Positions 20,447-28,920 of a stretch of 64,000 nucleotides of DNA are shown here, one piece after another (within the stretch, counting starts at the first letter, position 1; every line of letters starts with the position of its first letter). A model generated the notes under the pieces. The model was not told the DNA's origin. It did not search any database and saw only the letters and a program-made list of their open reading frames with translations. The stretch covers positions 124,001 to 188,000 of the forward strand of contig NZ_JAPZTZ010000009.1 in assembly GCF_027532945.1 (NCBI RefSeq), read 5' to 3'. A program made the position numbers and the translations under genes. The DNA is from Phreatobacter sp. (GTDB lineage: Bacteria > Pseudomonadota > Alphaproteobacteria > Rhizobiales > Phreatobacteraceae).

Positions 20447-21294
20447 CCGCTTCATCCGCCACGCCGTCCATCGCCACCCTCGCCGATTTCACCGGCCACG
20501 TCGTCCTCGTCGGCGCCGGCCAGATGGGCGGCGCGCTGCTGCGCGGCTGGCTATCCCATGGACTGGCCCCGGCCCGGGTCACCATCATCGACCCCCGCCC
20601 GCCCGCCAATATCCAGGCGGTCATCGACGCCCACGGCATCACCCTCGACCCGGTCTCGCCGGCCGTCGCCGATGTGCTGATCGTCGCGGTGAAGCCGCAG
20701 ATCGCCGACGAAGTCATGCCTTTGGTGCGCCACGTCGTCGGACCGCAGACGGTCGTCGTCTCCGTCATGGCCGGCAAGACCATCGCCCGGCTGGAGCAGG
20801 TCTTCGGCGCGACGACCGCCGTCGTCCGCACCATCCCCAACACGCCGGCCGCCGTCGGCCGCGGCATCACCGGGGCGGCCGCCAACGCCCATGTCACGGG
20901 CGCGCAGCGATCGGCCGTCGAGCGCCTGCTCTCCGCCGTGGGGCGGGTCGAATGGCTCGCGCGCGAGGACTGGATCGACATCGTCACGGCGGTCTCCGGT
21001 TCAGGCCCCGCCTATGTTTTCTTCCTCGCCGAGACGCTCGCCCGCGCCGGCGCTGCGGCCGGTCTGCCGTCTGAGCTCGCCGCGCGCCTCGCCCGCGCCA
21101 CCGTCGAGGGCGCCGGGGAGCTCATGTTCCGGTCGCCCGACATCGAGCCGGCCACCTTGCGCCAGAACGTGACCTCGCCGAACGGCACCACCCACGCCGC
21201 GCTGCAGGTGCTGATGGGCCCGCATGGCATCGACGTGGCCTTCATGGAGGCCATTGCTGCGGCGACGAAACGCTCGCGGGAACTGGCGGGCTGA
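20413..21294 (+). CDS. proC: Pyrroline-5-carboxylate reductase
   Basis: 293 residues from the ATG at 20413, or 283 from the equally placed ATG at 20443; both carry the same repeat-borne ribosome site. The enzyme reduces pyrroline-5-carboxylate to proline with NAD(P)H. The Rossmann motif is HVVLVGAGQMGGALLRGW, followed by VAVKPQIADEV, RTIPNTPAAVGRGITG and the catalytic-domain signature AVSGSGPAYVFFLAETL. The C-terminus has the typical LRQNVTSPNGTTHAAL. Length without the repeat segment matches the family. Confidence 0.96.
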   Translation: MSEGAKSEVVMSASSATPSIATLADFTGHVVLVGAGQMGGALLRGWLSHGLAPARVTIIDPRPPANIQAVIDAHGITLDPVSPAVADVLIVAVKPQIADEVMPLVRHVVGPQTVVVSVMAGKTIARLEQVFGATTAVVRTIPNTPAAVGRGITGAAANAHVTGAQRSAVERLLSAVGRVEWLAREDWIDIVTAVSGSGPAYVFFLAETLARAGAAAGLPSELAARLARATVEGAGELMFRSPDIEPATLRQNVTSPNGTTHAALQVLMGPHGIDVAFMEAIAAATKRSRELAG

Positions 21295-21337
21295 GCGCGG
21301 CGTCCTATCTTCAGGGGCAGGACACCAGGAGACCGCC

Positions 21338-22090
21338 ATGACCGACGTCAACCCGTCCGATGCCTCCGCCGCCACGCCGCGCGACGCCATCATCTCCGCC
21401 TTCATGGACCTCGTCGGTGAACGCGGTTGGGACCAGGCCTCGCTCGCCGACATCGCCGAGCGCTCCGGCCAGGGCCTCGGCACGATCCGCGCCCATTTCC
21501 GCTCGCGTATGGCGATCCTCGAGGCGTATGTGGCGGGAATCGATCGCGCCGTGCTCGACGGCATCGACGCGGACCTCGCCGACCAGGACACCAAGGAGCG
21601 TCTCTTCGACGTGCTGATGCGGCGTCTCGACCTGCTCACGCCGCAGAAAGCCGCCATCCGCGCGCTGTCCAAGGCGGCGATGCGCGATCCCGGCCTTGCT
21701 CTCGCGCTCAACGGCCTTGCCGTGCAGTCCCAGCGCTGGATGCTGGCCGCAGCCGGCGTCGATGTGAACGGGGCAGGCGGCATGATCCGCGCCCAGGGCA
21801 TCGCGGTGGCTTTCGCCAAGGTCGTCCAGACTTGGCTCGAGGATGACGACCCGGCGCTCGCCCGCACGATGCGCGTGCTCGACGAACAGCTCGTCAAGGC
21901 GGGCCGGGCGGCGCGGACCCTGACATCGGTCGAGCAGCTGACGCGCCCATTGAAGAGCCTTCTCTGCGCGCCGCTGGCCTTCGGCCGCCGCCGCCGGAAG
22001 GACGGGTGGGACGAACCGAGCCGCTCCGGCGAGGATGGTCCGGGCTGGCGGGGCGACGATTTCCGCGATCCCCGCGTCACGCCGGTCTGA
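21338..22090 (+). CDS. TetR-family transcriptional regulator
   Basis: 250 residues from the ATG at 21338, which has AGGAG 9 nt upstream. The N-terminal helix-turn-helix is clear (AIISAFMDLVGERGWDQASLADIAERSGQGLGTIRAHFRSRMAILEAY, about residues 15-60). The long C-terminal ligand domain is helical and ends in a basic, low-complexity tail (FGRRRRKDGWDEP). The C-terminal part recalls COQ9-like TetR proteins, but I would not assign a ligand. It follows proC by 43 bp and may share its transcript. Confidence 0.85.
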   Translation: MTDVNPSDASAATPRDAIISAFMDLVGERGWDQASLADIAERSGQGLGTIRAHFRSRMAILEAYVAGIDRAVLDGIDADLADQDTKERLFDVLMRRLDLLTPQKAAIRALSKAAMRDPGLALALNGLAVQSQRWMLAAAGVDVNGAGGMIRAQGIAVAFAKVVQTWLEDDDPALARTMRVLDEQLVKAGRAARTLTSVEQLTRPLKSLLCAPLAFGRRRRKDGWDEPSRSGEDGPGWRGDDFRDPRVTPV

Positions 22091-22143
22091 GTCTGACAGC
22101 TTCGACCACGCCCCGCTTGACCGAAGAGCGGCGCGCGCCCTAG

Positions 22144-22169
22144 CCGTGGGATGACGCCTTATCCCACGG
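22144..22169 (+). promoter_or_regulatory. csaA: Hairpin at the csaA ribosome-binding site
   Basis: CCGTGGGAT (22144-22152) and ATCCCACGG (22161-22169) form a perfect 9-bp stem with an 8-nt loop. The stem ends at the GGAG element (22168-22171) that should serve the ATG at 22178, so the structure could hide the ribosome site. Confidence 0.6.
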
Positions 22170-22177
22170 AGCGACCC

Positions 22178-22537
22178 ATGCTTGCCGCCGGCCCGCCGAG
22201 CCCGCCCATCAGCTTCGATGATTTCATGAAGGTCGATATCCGCATCGGCCGCATCGTCGAGGCGCAGCCCTTTCCCGAGGCGCGCAAGCCGGCCATCAAG
22301 CTGGTCATCGATTTCGGCGAGCCGATCGGCCGGAAGAAGTCCTCGGCCCAGATCACCCGGCACTACCAGCCGGAGACGCTCGTCGGCCGGCAGGTCCTCG
22401 CGGTGGTGAATTTCCCGCCGCGGCAGATCGGCAAGTTCATGTCCGAGGTCCTGACCCTCGGCGTGCCGGACGCCGAGGGCGAGGTCGTGCTCATCGGTCC
22501 CGGCCATGAGGTGCCGGAGGGCGGGCGCCTGTTCTGA
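22178..22537 (+). CDS. csaA: tRNA-binding protein CsaA
   Basis: 119 residues. The whole protein is one OB-fold tRNA-binding domain related to the C-terminus of bacterial PheT/MetG: FDDFMKVDIRIGRIVEAQPFPEARKPAIKL, then KKSSAQITRHY and GRQVLAVVNFPPRQIGKFMSEVL. CsaA is described as a tRNA- and peptide-binding, chaperone-like dimer. An in-frame ATG at 22151 lies inside the leader hairpin and would add nine residues; I prefer 22178 on family length. See the hairpin feature for possible translational control. Confidence 0.93.
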   Translation: MLAAGPPSPPISFDDFMKVDIRIGRIVEAQPFPEARKPAIKLVIDFGEPIGRKKSSAQITRHYQPETLVGRQVLAVVNFPPRQIGKFMSEVLTLGVPDAEGEVVLIGPGHEVPEGGRLF

Positions 22538-22552
22538 CGCCCGCGCCTGTCG

Positions 22553-23587
22553 TCAGCGGATCGGCGGGGCGTATTGCAGGCCGCCCTTGTTCCACAGCGC
22601 GTTGAGGCCGCGGGCGATGCCGAGGCGCGAGCCGGCGCCGAGGTTGCGGTCGAAGCTCTCGCCGTAATTGCCCACGTGGCGCATGATGCGCACGACCCAA
22701 TCGCGGCTGAGGCCGAGCGCCTCGCCGAAATTGCCCTCGGCGCCGAGCACGCGGCGGATCTCGGGATTGGCCGACTGCAGCATCTGGTCGAGATTGCCGC
22801 GGGTGATGTTGAGCTCCTCGGCGGTCACCATGGCGAAGTGGGTCCACTTCACGATGTCGAACCACTGGTCGTCGCCGTGACGCACCACCGGGCCGAGCGG
22901 CTCCTTGGAGATGATGTCCGGCAGGACCATGTGGTCGTCGGGCTTGGCGAGGCTGAGGCGCTGCGAATAGACGCCCGACGCATCGGTGGTGAAGACGTCG
23001 CAGCGGCCGGATTCATAGGCCTTCAGCGTTTCATCGGCCGTGTTGAACACCACCGGCTCGTAGCGCATGCTGTTGCTGCGGAAATAGTCGGCGACGTTGA
23101 GTTCGGTGGTGGTGCCGGTCTGCACGCAGACGGAGGCGCCGGAGAGTTCGCGGGCGGTCCTCACGTTCAGCGACTTGCGCACCATGAAGCCCTGGCCGTC
23201 ATAATAGTTGATGCCCGCGAAGTTCAGGCCGAGCGCCGTGTCGCGCTGCAGCGTCCAGGTGGTGACGCGGGAGAGCACATCGACCTCACCGGACTGCAAG
23301 GCTGTAAAGCGGTCCTTCGCCGAGAGCGGCGAATAGCGCACCTTGCTGGGGTCATTGAAGATCGCCGCGGCGAGGGCGCGGCACAGGTCCACGTCGAGGC
23401 CGGTCCAGGTGCCGGCGCTGTCGGGCTGCGAGAAACCCGCAAGGCTGGGGCTGACACCGCATTTCACGGCACCGGCGCTCTGAATGTTCCGCAGCGTTGC
23501 ACCCGACGTCTGGGCGAGCGCCGGGCCGGCGGCCGCTCCCATGCCGAGGGCCGCGGCGAGCGCGAGGGAGGAGACGATCCGTTTCAT
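22553..23587 (-). CDS. Amino-acid ABC transporter substrate-binding protein, AapJ/BztA-like
   Basis: 344 residues with a Sec signal peptide (1-25, cut after ALAQ). Periplasmic binding protein of the general L-amino-acid family: CGVSPSLAGFSQPDSAGTWTGLDVDLCRALAAAIF is the ligand-binding start, followed by RFTALQSGEVDVLSR and GCVCVQTGTTTEL-like ASVCVQTGTTTELN. It corresponds to AapJ of rhizobia. No permease or ATPase genes follow, so it must work with a transporter encoded elsewhere, or has become a separate receptor. Confidence 0.93.
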   Translation of the reverse strand: MKRIVSSLALAAALGMGAAAGPALAQTSGATLRNIQSAGAVKCGVSPSLAGFSQPDSAGTWTGLDVDLCRALAAAIFNDPSKVRYSPLSAKDRFTALQSGEVDVLSRVTTWTLQRDTALGLNFAGINYYDGQGFMVRKSLNVRTARELSGASVCVQTGTTTELNVADYFRSNSMRYEPVVFNTADETLKAYESGRCDVFTTDASGVYSQRLSLAKPDDHMVLPDIISKEPLGPVVRHGDDQWFDIVKWTHFAMVTAEELNITRGNLDQMLQSANPEIRRVLGAEGNFGEALGLSRDWVVRIMRHVGNYGESFDRNLGAGSRLGIARGLNALWNKGGLQYAPPIR

Positions 23588-23729
23588 GGGTACTGCTTTC
23601 CGCTCTGGATGGTTGTCGTTGTGGCGGTCGCCGCGATCCGTCCGGCCCCCGCTCCGGAACGCAGCCTATCAGGGGGTGCGACAAAAGCGACAGATCGGGC
23701 GCATCCCCGATCCGCTTGGCGCACCAACG

Positions 23730-23752
23730 AAAAAAGCCGGGCTGAGCCCGGC
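23730..23752 (-). terminator. Terminator after ilvE
   Basis: On the minus strand GCCGGGC, loop TCA, GCCCGGC (perfect 7-bp stem, 23736-23752) is followed by six T residues. It ends the leftward ilvE transcript 31 bp after its stop. Confidence 0.85.
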
Positions 23753-23782
23753 CTTTCGTCATGTCGGTAAGGGAAGAGAACC

Positions 23783-24670
23783 TCAGGCTGCGGCCGCCTT
23801 CGGCGTCACTTCCGCCGTGTAATCGTCCAGGATGGTCTTGGACATGTTGCCGGGCGTGTAGCGATAGGGGCCGATCTCGGAGACCGGGGTCACCTCCGCG
23901 GCGGTGCCGGTGATGAAGCACTCGTTGAAGCTCGACAGCTCCTCCGGCATGATCCGGCGCTCGATCACCTCGAAACCGCGCTTCTTGCACAGGTCGATGA
24001 CCGTGCGACGGGTGATGCCGTCGAGGAAGCAGTCGGCGGTCGGGGTGTGGACCTGGCCGTCCTTGATGAAGAAGACGTTGGCGCCGGTGCACTCGGCGAC
24101 GCGGCCCTGCCAGTCGAACATCAGCGCGTCGGCATAGCCCTTCTTCTCGGCCCGATGCTTGGAGATCGTGCAGATCATGTAGAGCCCGGCCGCCTTGGAG
24201 GTGGAGGGCGCGGTCGCCGGGTCAGGCCGGCGGAAATCGGCGATGTCGAGGCGGATGCCCTTCATCTTGGTCGCCGGGTCGAAATAGCTCGGCCATTCCC
24301 AGGTGGCGATGGCGAGGTGGATCGTGTTGTGCTGGGCCGAGACACCCATCATCTCCGAGCCACGCCAGGCGATCGGGCGCACATAGGCGTCGGTCTGGCC
24401 GTTGGCCTTCAGCGTCGCCATCTTCGCCGCGTCGATCTCCTCGACGGAGAAGGGGATCTCGAAGTCGAGAAGCTCGGCGGACTTGCGCAGACGGGCCGAA
24501 TGCTCGGTCGACTTGTAGATCACGCCGCCATAGGCCCGCTCGCCCTCGAAGACGGCGGAGGCGTAGTGCAGGCCGTGGGTCAGCACGTGAACCTGGGCGC
24601 TGCGCCAGGGGACGAGCTTACCGTCCATCCAGATATAGCCGTCGCGGTCGTGGAACGGGACGAGGGACAT
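23783..24670 (-). CDS. ilvE: Branched-chain amino-acid aminotransferase
   Basis: 295 residues. Class IV PLP enzyme that makes Leu, Ile and Val from their keto acids with glutamate. The PLP lysine is Lys159 (SKAAGLY) and the cofactor-phosphate region is in AECTGANVFF and ITRRTVIDLC. The start at 24670 follows a strong GGAGGA element 4 nt upstream; an open frame further upstream is not homologous. It is divergent from the petP-petR pair, an arrangement seen in related alphaproteobacteria. Confidence 0.96.
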   Translation of the reverse strand: MSLVPFHDRDGYIWMDGKLVPWRSAQVHVLTHGLHYASAVFEGERAYGGVIYKSTEHSARLRKSAELLDFEIPFSVEEIDAAKMATLKANGQTDAYVRPIAWRGSEMMGVSAQHNTIHLAIATWEWPSYFDPATKMKGIRLDIADFRRPDPATAPSTSKAAGLYMICTISKHRAEKKGYADALMFDWQGRVAECTGANVFFIKDGQVHTPTADCFLDGITRRTVIDLCKKRGFEVIERRIMPEELSSFNECFITGTAAEVTPVSEIGPYRYTPGNMSKTILDDYTAEVTPKAAAA

Positions 24671-24851
24671 GTCTTCCTCCTGTACTCTCCAGGCATCTCG
24701 GGGGTCCGCGCGCGACTTTTGCGAAGCGGGCCGGGTCCGGCTAACCTTGTCATGCGAGAAGCGGCGCTGCGCGACGATTCCCGATGGGTGAGCAGCCTTT
24801 GGGTACGATCGTTTCGTGAATGCGAGCGGATGAGTAACAATCGGCATCGAA

Positions 24852-24872
24852 TATGTCAACATGGCTGACATA
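24852..24872. promoter_or_regulatory. petP: Perfect palindrome over the petP start codon
   Basis: TATGTCA (24852-24858), seven bases, then the exact inverse TGACATA (24866-24872). The petP ATG (24861-24863) lies in the spacer. The size and symmetry fit a MarR-family operator, so autorepression of petP-petR is the simplest reading. Inference; no binding data. Confidence 0.6.
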
Positions 24873-25454
24873 AATGTCTCGCCGGCCCGGGGCCGGTCCG
24901 GAACGGGCGCGCCGGGATCGGCGCTGGGATCGGGGCAGGGTGCAGCCCAGGGCGGGGCGGCGGACGGGGGCGCGCGCGACCCCGCCTACGATCTCATCGA
25001 ACTGATGTTCTTCGCCTATCGCGATTTCGTCGGCGATCCCGACCACGTGCTGGAGCGCTATCAGTTCGGCCGGGCTCACCACCGCGTCCTGCACTTCGTC
25101 TACCGCCATCCGGAGATCCGGGTGGCCGACCTCCTCGACATCCTCAAGATCACCAAGCAGTCGCTGGCGCGGGTGCTCAAGGAGCTGATCGAGCAGGGCT
25201 TCATCCAGCAGAAGGAGGGGCAGGTGGACCGCCGCCAGCGCCTCCTCGCCGTCACCGAGAAGGGCAGGGCCCTGGCGCTGGAACTCGCCCGTCTTCAGAC
25301 TGAGCGCTTCGCCCGCGCCATCGCCCAGTCCGGTACGACGCGTGACCAGGCGGTGCGCTTCCTCTATGCGATGATCGACCCCGAGAGCCGCGAGGACGTG
25401 ACGCGGATGATCACCCAGGCCGACCGCGCGCTGGCGCGCACGAAGGAGCGGTGA
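24861..25454 (+). CDS. petP: MarR-family regulator, PetP-like
   Basis: 197 residues. A Gly/Ala-rich leader of about 38 residues precedes the winged-helix domain: HHRVLHFVYRHPEIRVADLLDILKITKQSLARVLKELIEQGFIQQKEGQVDRRQRLLAVTEKGRAL has the MarR recognition helix and the DxR wing. In Rhodobacter, petP and petR form a two-gene operon needed for cytochrome bc1 expression; the same order and coupling here is my reason for the symbol. The stop overlaps the petR start (TGATG). Confidence 0.85.
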   Translation: MADINVSPARGRSGTGAPGSALGSGQGAAQGGAADGGARDPAYDLIELMFFAYRDFVGDPDHVLERYQFGRAHHRVLHFVYRHPEIRVADLLDILKITKQSLARVLKELIEQGFIQQKEGQVDRRQRLLAVTEKGRALALELARLQTERFARAIAQSGTTRDQAVRFLYAMIDPESREDVTRMITQADRALARTKER

Positions 25455-26182
25455 TGCCGACCCCCGCCCCCGCAAAAGCCCCCGCCGACGACGCGCCGCA
25501 CCTGCTGATCGTCGACGACGACCGGGTGATCCGCCAGACACTGGCACGCTATCTCACCAACAATGGCTACCGCGTCACCACCGCCGAACATGCCAAAGCC
25601 GCCCGCAAGCGGCTTGATGGCTTCACCTTCGACCTCGTCATCCTCGATGTGATGATGCCGGGCGAGACCGGCTTCGACCTCGCCAAGGCGATCCGCGCCG
25701 GCAGCGCAGGGCCGATGGCGGATCTGCCGATCCTCATGCTCACCGCCCGCTCGGACCTGTCCGACCGCCTCACCGGGCTCGAGCTCGGCGCCGACGACTA
25801 TCTGCCCAAGCCCTTCGAGCCGCGCGAACTTCTGCTGCGCATCGGCGGCATCCTGCGCCGCGCCATGCCGGCGCCGCAGCCTGTCGTCGAGGCGGTGCGC
25901 TTCGGCGATTTCCATTTCCACATCGGCCGCCTCGAGCTGAAGAAGGGCGAGGAGGTCATCCGCCTCACCGATCGCGAGAAGGAGATGCTGCGCATCCTCG
26001 CGGTGAAGCCCGGCGAGACCGTGCCGCGCTACGATCTCGCAGCGCCCGGCGGCGACATCAACGAGCGGACGGTCGATGTCCAGGTGAACCGCCTGCGGCG
26101 CAAGATCGAGATCGATCCTGCCAACCCGCTTCATCTCCAGACGGTGCGCGGCATCGGATACCGCCTCATCGCCACGCCCTGA
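25454..26182 (+). CDS. petR: OmpR-family response regulator, PetR-like
   Basis: 242 residues. Receiver domain with LLIVDDDRVIRQ, phospho-acceptor Asp65 (VILDVMMPGE), and DDYLPKPFEPRELLLRI, a signature of PetR-type regulators. The winged-helix domain ends LHLQTVRGIGYRLI. There is no histidine kinase beside it; instead it is coupled to a MarR protein, as in the petPR operon of Rhodobacter. The ATG at 25454 overlaps the petP stop; a GTG at 25451 is an alternative. Confidence 0.87.
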   Translation: MPTPAPAKAPADDAPHLLIVDDDRVIRQTLARYLTNNGYRVTTAEHAKAARKRLDGFTFDLVILDVMMPGETGFDLAKAIRAGSAGPMADLPILMLTARSDLSDRLTGLELGADDYLPKPFEPRELLLRIGGILRRAMPAPQPVVEAVRFGDFHFHIGRLELKKGEEVIRLTDREKEMLRILAVKPGETVPRYDLAAPGGDINERTVDVQVNRLRRKIEIDPANPLHLQTVRGIGYRLIATP

Positions 26183-26281
26183 TGGGGCACGCCGGGTGCG
26201 AAACAGAGTTCGACACGGCGAGCCGAGCCACTGAAACACGGGCGTGACCCTTTGGCGCCGAACCATTTCATGGGGGATTCC

Positions 26282-27682
26282 ATGTCCATGGACGACAACG
26301 GGTGGAACGCCGGACCGGCGGACACCAGCACCGAAACCACCGCAGACGGCGACAGCACGACCGAACATGTCGGCTTTCTCGAGCGGCTCTGGCAGTCGAT
26401 CACCGGCATTCTGATCGGCCTCGCTCTCATCGCCGCGACGGTCTGGGGCATCTTCTGGAACGAGGGCAGGGCCATCGGCACCACCCGCGCCCTGAACGAG
26501 GGCGCCGGCGTCACCGTCACCGTCCCGGCAACCCGGGTCGATGCCGCTAACGAGGGCACGCTCGTTCATGTCAGCGGCGACTTGCGGTCGAACGGCACGC
26601 TCGCCGACAGCGATTTCGCCATCTCCTCCAATGCCGTGCGCCTCGTCCGCAAGGTCGAGATGTACCAGTGGAAGGAGGAGCAGCGGACCGAGACGCGCAG
26701 CAATGCCGGCGGCTCGCAAACGCGCACCACGACTTACGAATATTCCCGCGTCTGGTCGGACCGGCCGATCGATTCGAGCCGCTTCCGTCGCCGCGACGGC
26801 CACGAAAACCCGGCCATGCCGGTGACCGGCCGCAGCCAGACCGCGCCGAACGCCACGCTCGGTGCCTTCCGGGCGGAGAGCCGCGTGGTCGGCCTTTTCG
26901 GGTCGAGCGCCGATCAGAAGCTCGAGGTCACCGACGCCCAGCTCACCGCCTTCCAGCGCCGCCTCGGCGCGCAGGCGCGCCTGAACGACGGCGGGGTCTA
27001 TGTCGGCTATGACGCCGCCAACCCGGTGATCGGCGACATGCGCATCACCTATGCCGTCCTGCCGGAAGGCGCGGCCACCGTCGTCGCCCGCCAGGTGGGC
27101 CAGGGCTTCGGTCCCTACCAGGCCTCAAACGGCCGCGAGGTCTTCCTCGGCGAGATGGGGGCAAAGAGCGCCCAGGAGCTCTACAAGCACGCCCACGAGG
27201 CCAACAGCATCCTCACCTGGATCCTCCGGGCTGTGGCGCTGCTGGTCATGTGGATCGGCTTCAACCTGATCCTCCGGCCCTTTGTCGTGCTCGCCGACGT
27301 CATCCCGCTGCTCGGCTCCGCCATGGCTGCCGGTGCCGGCATCGTCGCCCTCGCCCTGACGCTCGTCGTCGCCCTGCCGACCTTTGCCATCGCCTGGTTC
27401 TGGCACCGGCCGGTCCTGTCGATCGCGCTGATCGTCGCGGGCCTCGCCGGCGCCTATGGCCTCAAGCTCCTCGGCGAGCGTCGGCGGCCAGCGCCACGAC
27501 GGCCGACCGCGGCTCCGGCCCCTGCCGGCCTCGGCGGGCAGCAGGGGTGGCCGCCGCAGGCTCCCGCGCCGCAGGGCTGGCAGCAACAGCCGCAGGCGCC
27601 GCAGGGCTGGGGCCAGCCGGCGCCGCAGCAGCCCTCTGGCTTCCTCAACGTGCCGCAAGGGCTGAGGCCCGGCCAGCAGTGA
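26282..27682 (+). CDS. TMEM43-family membrane protein
   Basis: 466 residues. Bacterial homologue of the eukaryotic inner-nuclear-membrane protein TMEM43 (LUMA): an N-terminal membrane helix (about 42-60, ITGILIGLALIAATVWGIFWNEGRA), a large extracytoplasmic domain with VEMYQWKEEQ and FRAESRVVGLFGS, and three C-terminal helices (about 305-400). The C-terminus is a Gln/Pro/Trp-rich low-complexity tail. Function in bacteria is unknown. The start at 26282 has a G-run 8 nt upstream. A strong terminator follows. Confidence 0.88.
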   Translation: MSMDDNGWNAGPADTSTETTADGDSTTEHVGFLERLWQSITGILIGLALIAATVWGIFWNEGRAIGTTRALNEGAGVTVTVPATRVDAANEGTLVHVSGDLRSNGTLADSDFAISSNAVRLVRKVEMYQWKEEQRTETRSNAGGSQTRTTTYEYSRVWSDRPIDSSRFRRRDGHENPAMPVTGRSQTAPNATLGAFRAESRVVGLFGSSADQKLEVTDAQLTAFQRRLGAQARLNDGGVYVGYDAANPVIGDMRITYAVLPEGAATVVARQVGQGFGPYQASNGREVFLGEMGAKSAQELYKHAHEANSILTWILRAVALLVMWIGFNLILRPFVVLADVIPLLGSAMAAGAGIVALALTLVVALPTFAIAWFWHRPVLSIALIVAGLAGAYGLKLLGERRRPAPRRPTAAPAPAGLGGQQGWPPQAPAPQGWQQQPQAPQGWGQPAPQQPSGFLNVPQGLRPGQQ

Positions 27683-27703
27683 GTTGAGGTCGCTGAAATG
27701 ACA

Positions 27704-27733
27704 AACGCCCGGCTGAAAAGGCCGGGCGTTTTT
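27704..27733 (+). terminator. Terminator after the TMEM43-like gene
   Basis: AACGCCCGGC (27704-27713), 7-nt loop, perfect complement GCCGGGCGTT (27721-27730), followed by TTT. A-rich bases before the stem may also help stop the convergent quinone-oxidoreductase gene. Confidence 0.85.
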
Positions 27734-27755
27734 GCTTCTGGTGGAGGTCGATGCC

Positions 27756-28730
27756 TCAGGGCAGCAGGATGATCGACCCTGTGGTCTTGCGGCCGGCGAG
27801 GTCCTTGTGGGCCTTGGCCGCGTCCTTCAGCAGGTACTCCTGCGGCTTCTGGATCTTTACCGTGCCGTCCGCCACCACCGCGAAGACATCCTTGGCATTG
27901 GCCAGGAGCTCCTTGCGGGTGGCGATGTAGTGATAGAGGCCGGGGCGCGTCAGCGAGGCCGACTTCGCCGCCAGCGCGGTCGGCGGGAACGGATCGGGCG
28001 CCCCGGAGGCCGTGCCGAAGAGCACGAGATGGCCGCGCACGGCGAGGCATTCCAGCGACTTGGCGAAGGTATCCTTGCCGACGCCGTCATAGACGACCTG
28101 CACCCCCTTGCCGCCGGTGATCTCCATCACTTTCGCGACGAAATCCTCCTGGGTGTAGATGATCGGGAACTTGCAGCCGTTCTTCTTGGCCAGCGCCGCC
28201 TTCTCCTCGCTGGAGGTGGTGCCAATGACGGTGCAGCCCAGCGCCTTGGCCCACTGGCAGAGCCACAGGCCCATACCACCGGCCGCGGCATGGACGAGAA
28301 TGGTGTCGCCCTTCTTGACCGCATGGGTCTCCTTCAGGAGATAGCGGGCCGTCATGCCCTGCAGCATGATGGCGGCGGCCGTCTTGTCGTCGATGGCCTT
28401 CGGAATCTTGACGAGCTGGGCCGCCGGAATGAGCCGCTTCTCGGCATAGGAGCCGGGCGGCCCGCCCGCATAGGCGACCCGATCGCCGAAGGCCACCTCG
28501 GTGACACCGGGGCCGACGGCCTCGACGACGCCTGCCGCCTCCATGCCGATGCCATGCGGCAGGGCCGGGAGCTTGTAGAGGCCGCTGCGGAAATAGACAT
28601 CGATGAAGTTCACGCCGATCGCGGTGTGGCGCACATAGGCCTCGCCCGGCCCCGGCGGTTTCAGCTGGACGTCCTCATAGACCATCGCATCCGGCCCGCC
28701 GGGTTTGTGGATGCGGATCGCCTTCACCAT
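27756..28730 (-). CDS. Quinone oxidoreductase (QOR, medium-chain dehydrogenase)
   Basis: 324 residues, a zinc-free medium-chain reductase of the quinone oxidoreductase/zeta-crystallin group. The NADPH-binding motif is AAAGGMGLWLCQWAKALG and the family start is AIRIHKPGGPDAMVYEDV. GVNFIDVYFRSGLY and DRVAYAGGPPGSYAE match QorA. It reduces quinones by one electron in studied members. Stands alone. Confidence 0.93.
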   Translation of the reverse strand: MVKAIRIHKPGGPDAMVYEDVQLKPPGPGEAYVRHTAIGVNFIDVYFRSGLYKLPALPHGIGMEAAGVVEAVGPGVTEVAFGDRVAYAGGPPGSYAEKRLIPAAQLVKIPKAIDDKTAAAIMLQGMTARYLLKETHAVKKGDTILVHAAAGGMGLWLCQWAKALGCTVIGTTSSEEKAALAKKNGCKFPIIYTQEDFVAKVMEITGGKGVQVVYDGVGKDTFAKSLECLAVRGHLVLFGTASGAPDPFPPTALAAKSASLTRPGLYHYIATRKELLANAKDVFAVVADGTVKIQKPQEYLLKDAAKAHKDLAGRKTTGSIILLP

Positions 28731-28920
28731 GTCGTGCCTCTTGCCCTGTCCGCCGGACTGAACCGGCCCCTAACCCGATGATTCCGTTGTAATGCCTCGG
28801 GCCCTCCGGCGTCGATGGCCTTGTTGCCGGCGAAGGGTGCGCGGCTTGCGACCCGCCGCCACGCCCTGGCCTTCATGCGATGGGAACGGGACTTGCGTAG
28901 AAGGAGGCAAGGAGCACCCC

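Noticed and set aside
22574-23770. 398-codon open frame opposite the AapJ-like gene
   Set aside because: Antisense to a clear binding-protein gene and without any known motif.
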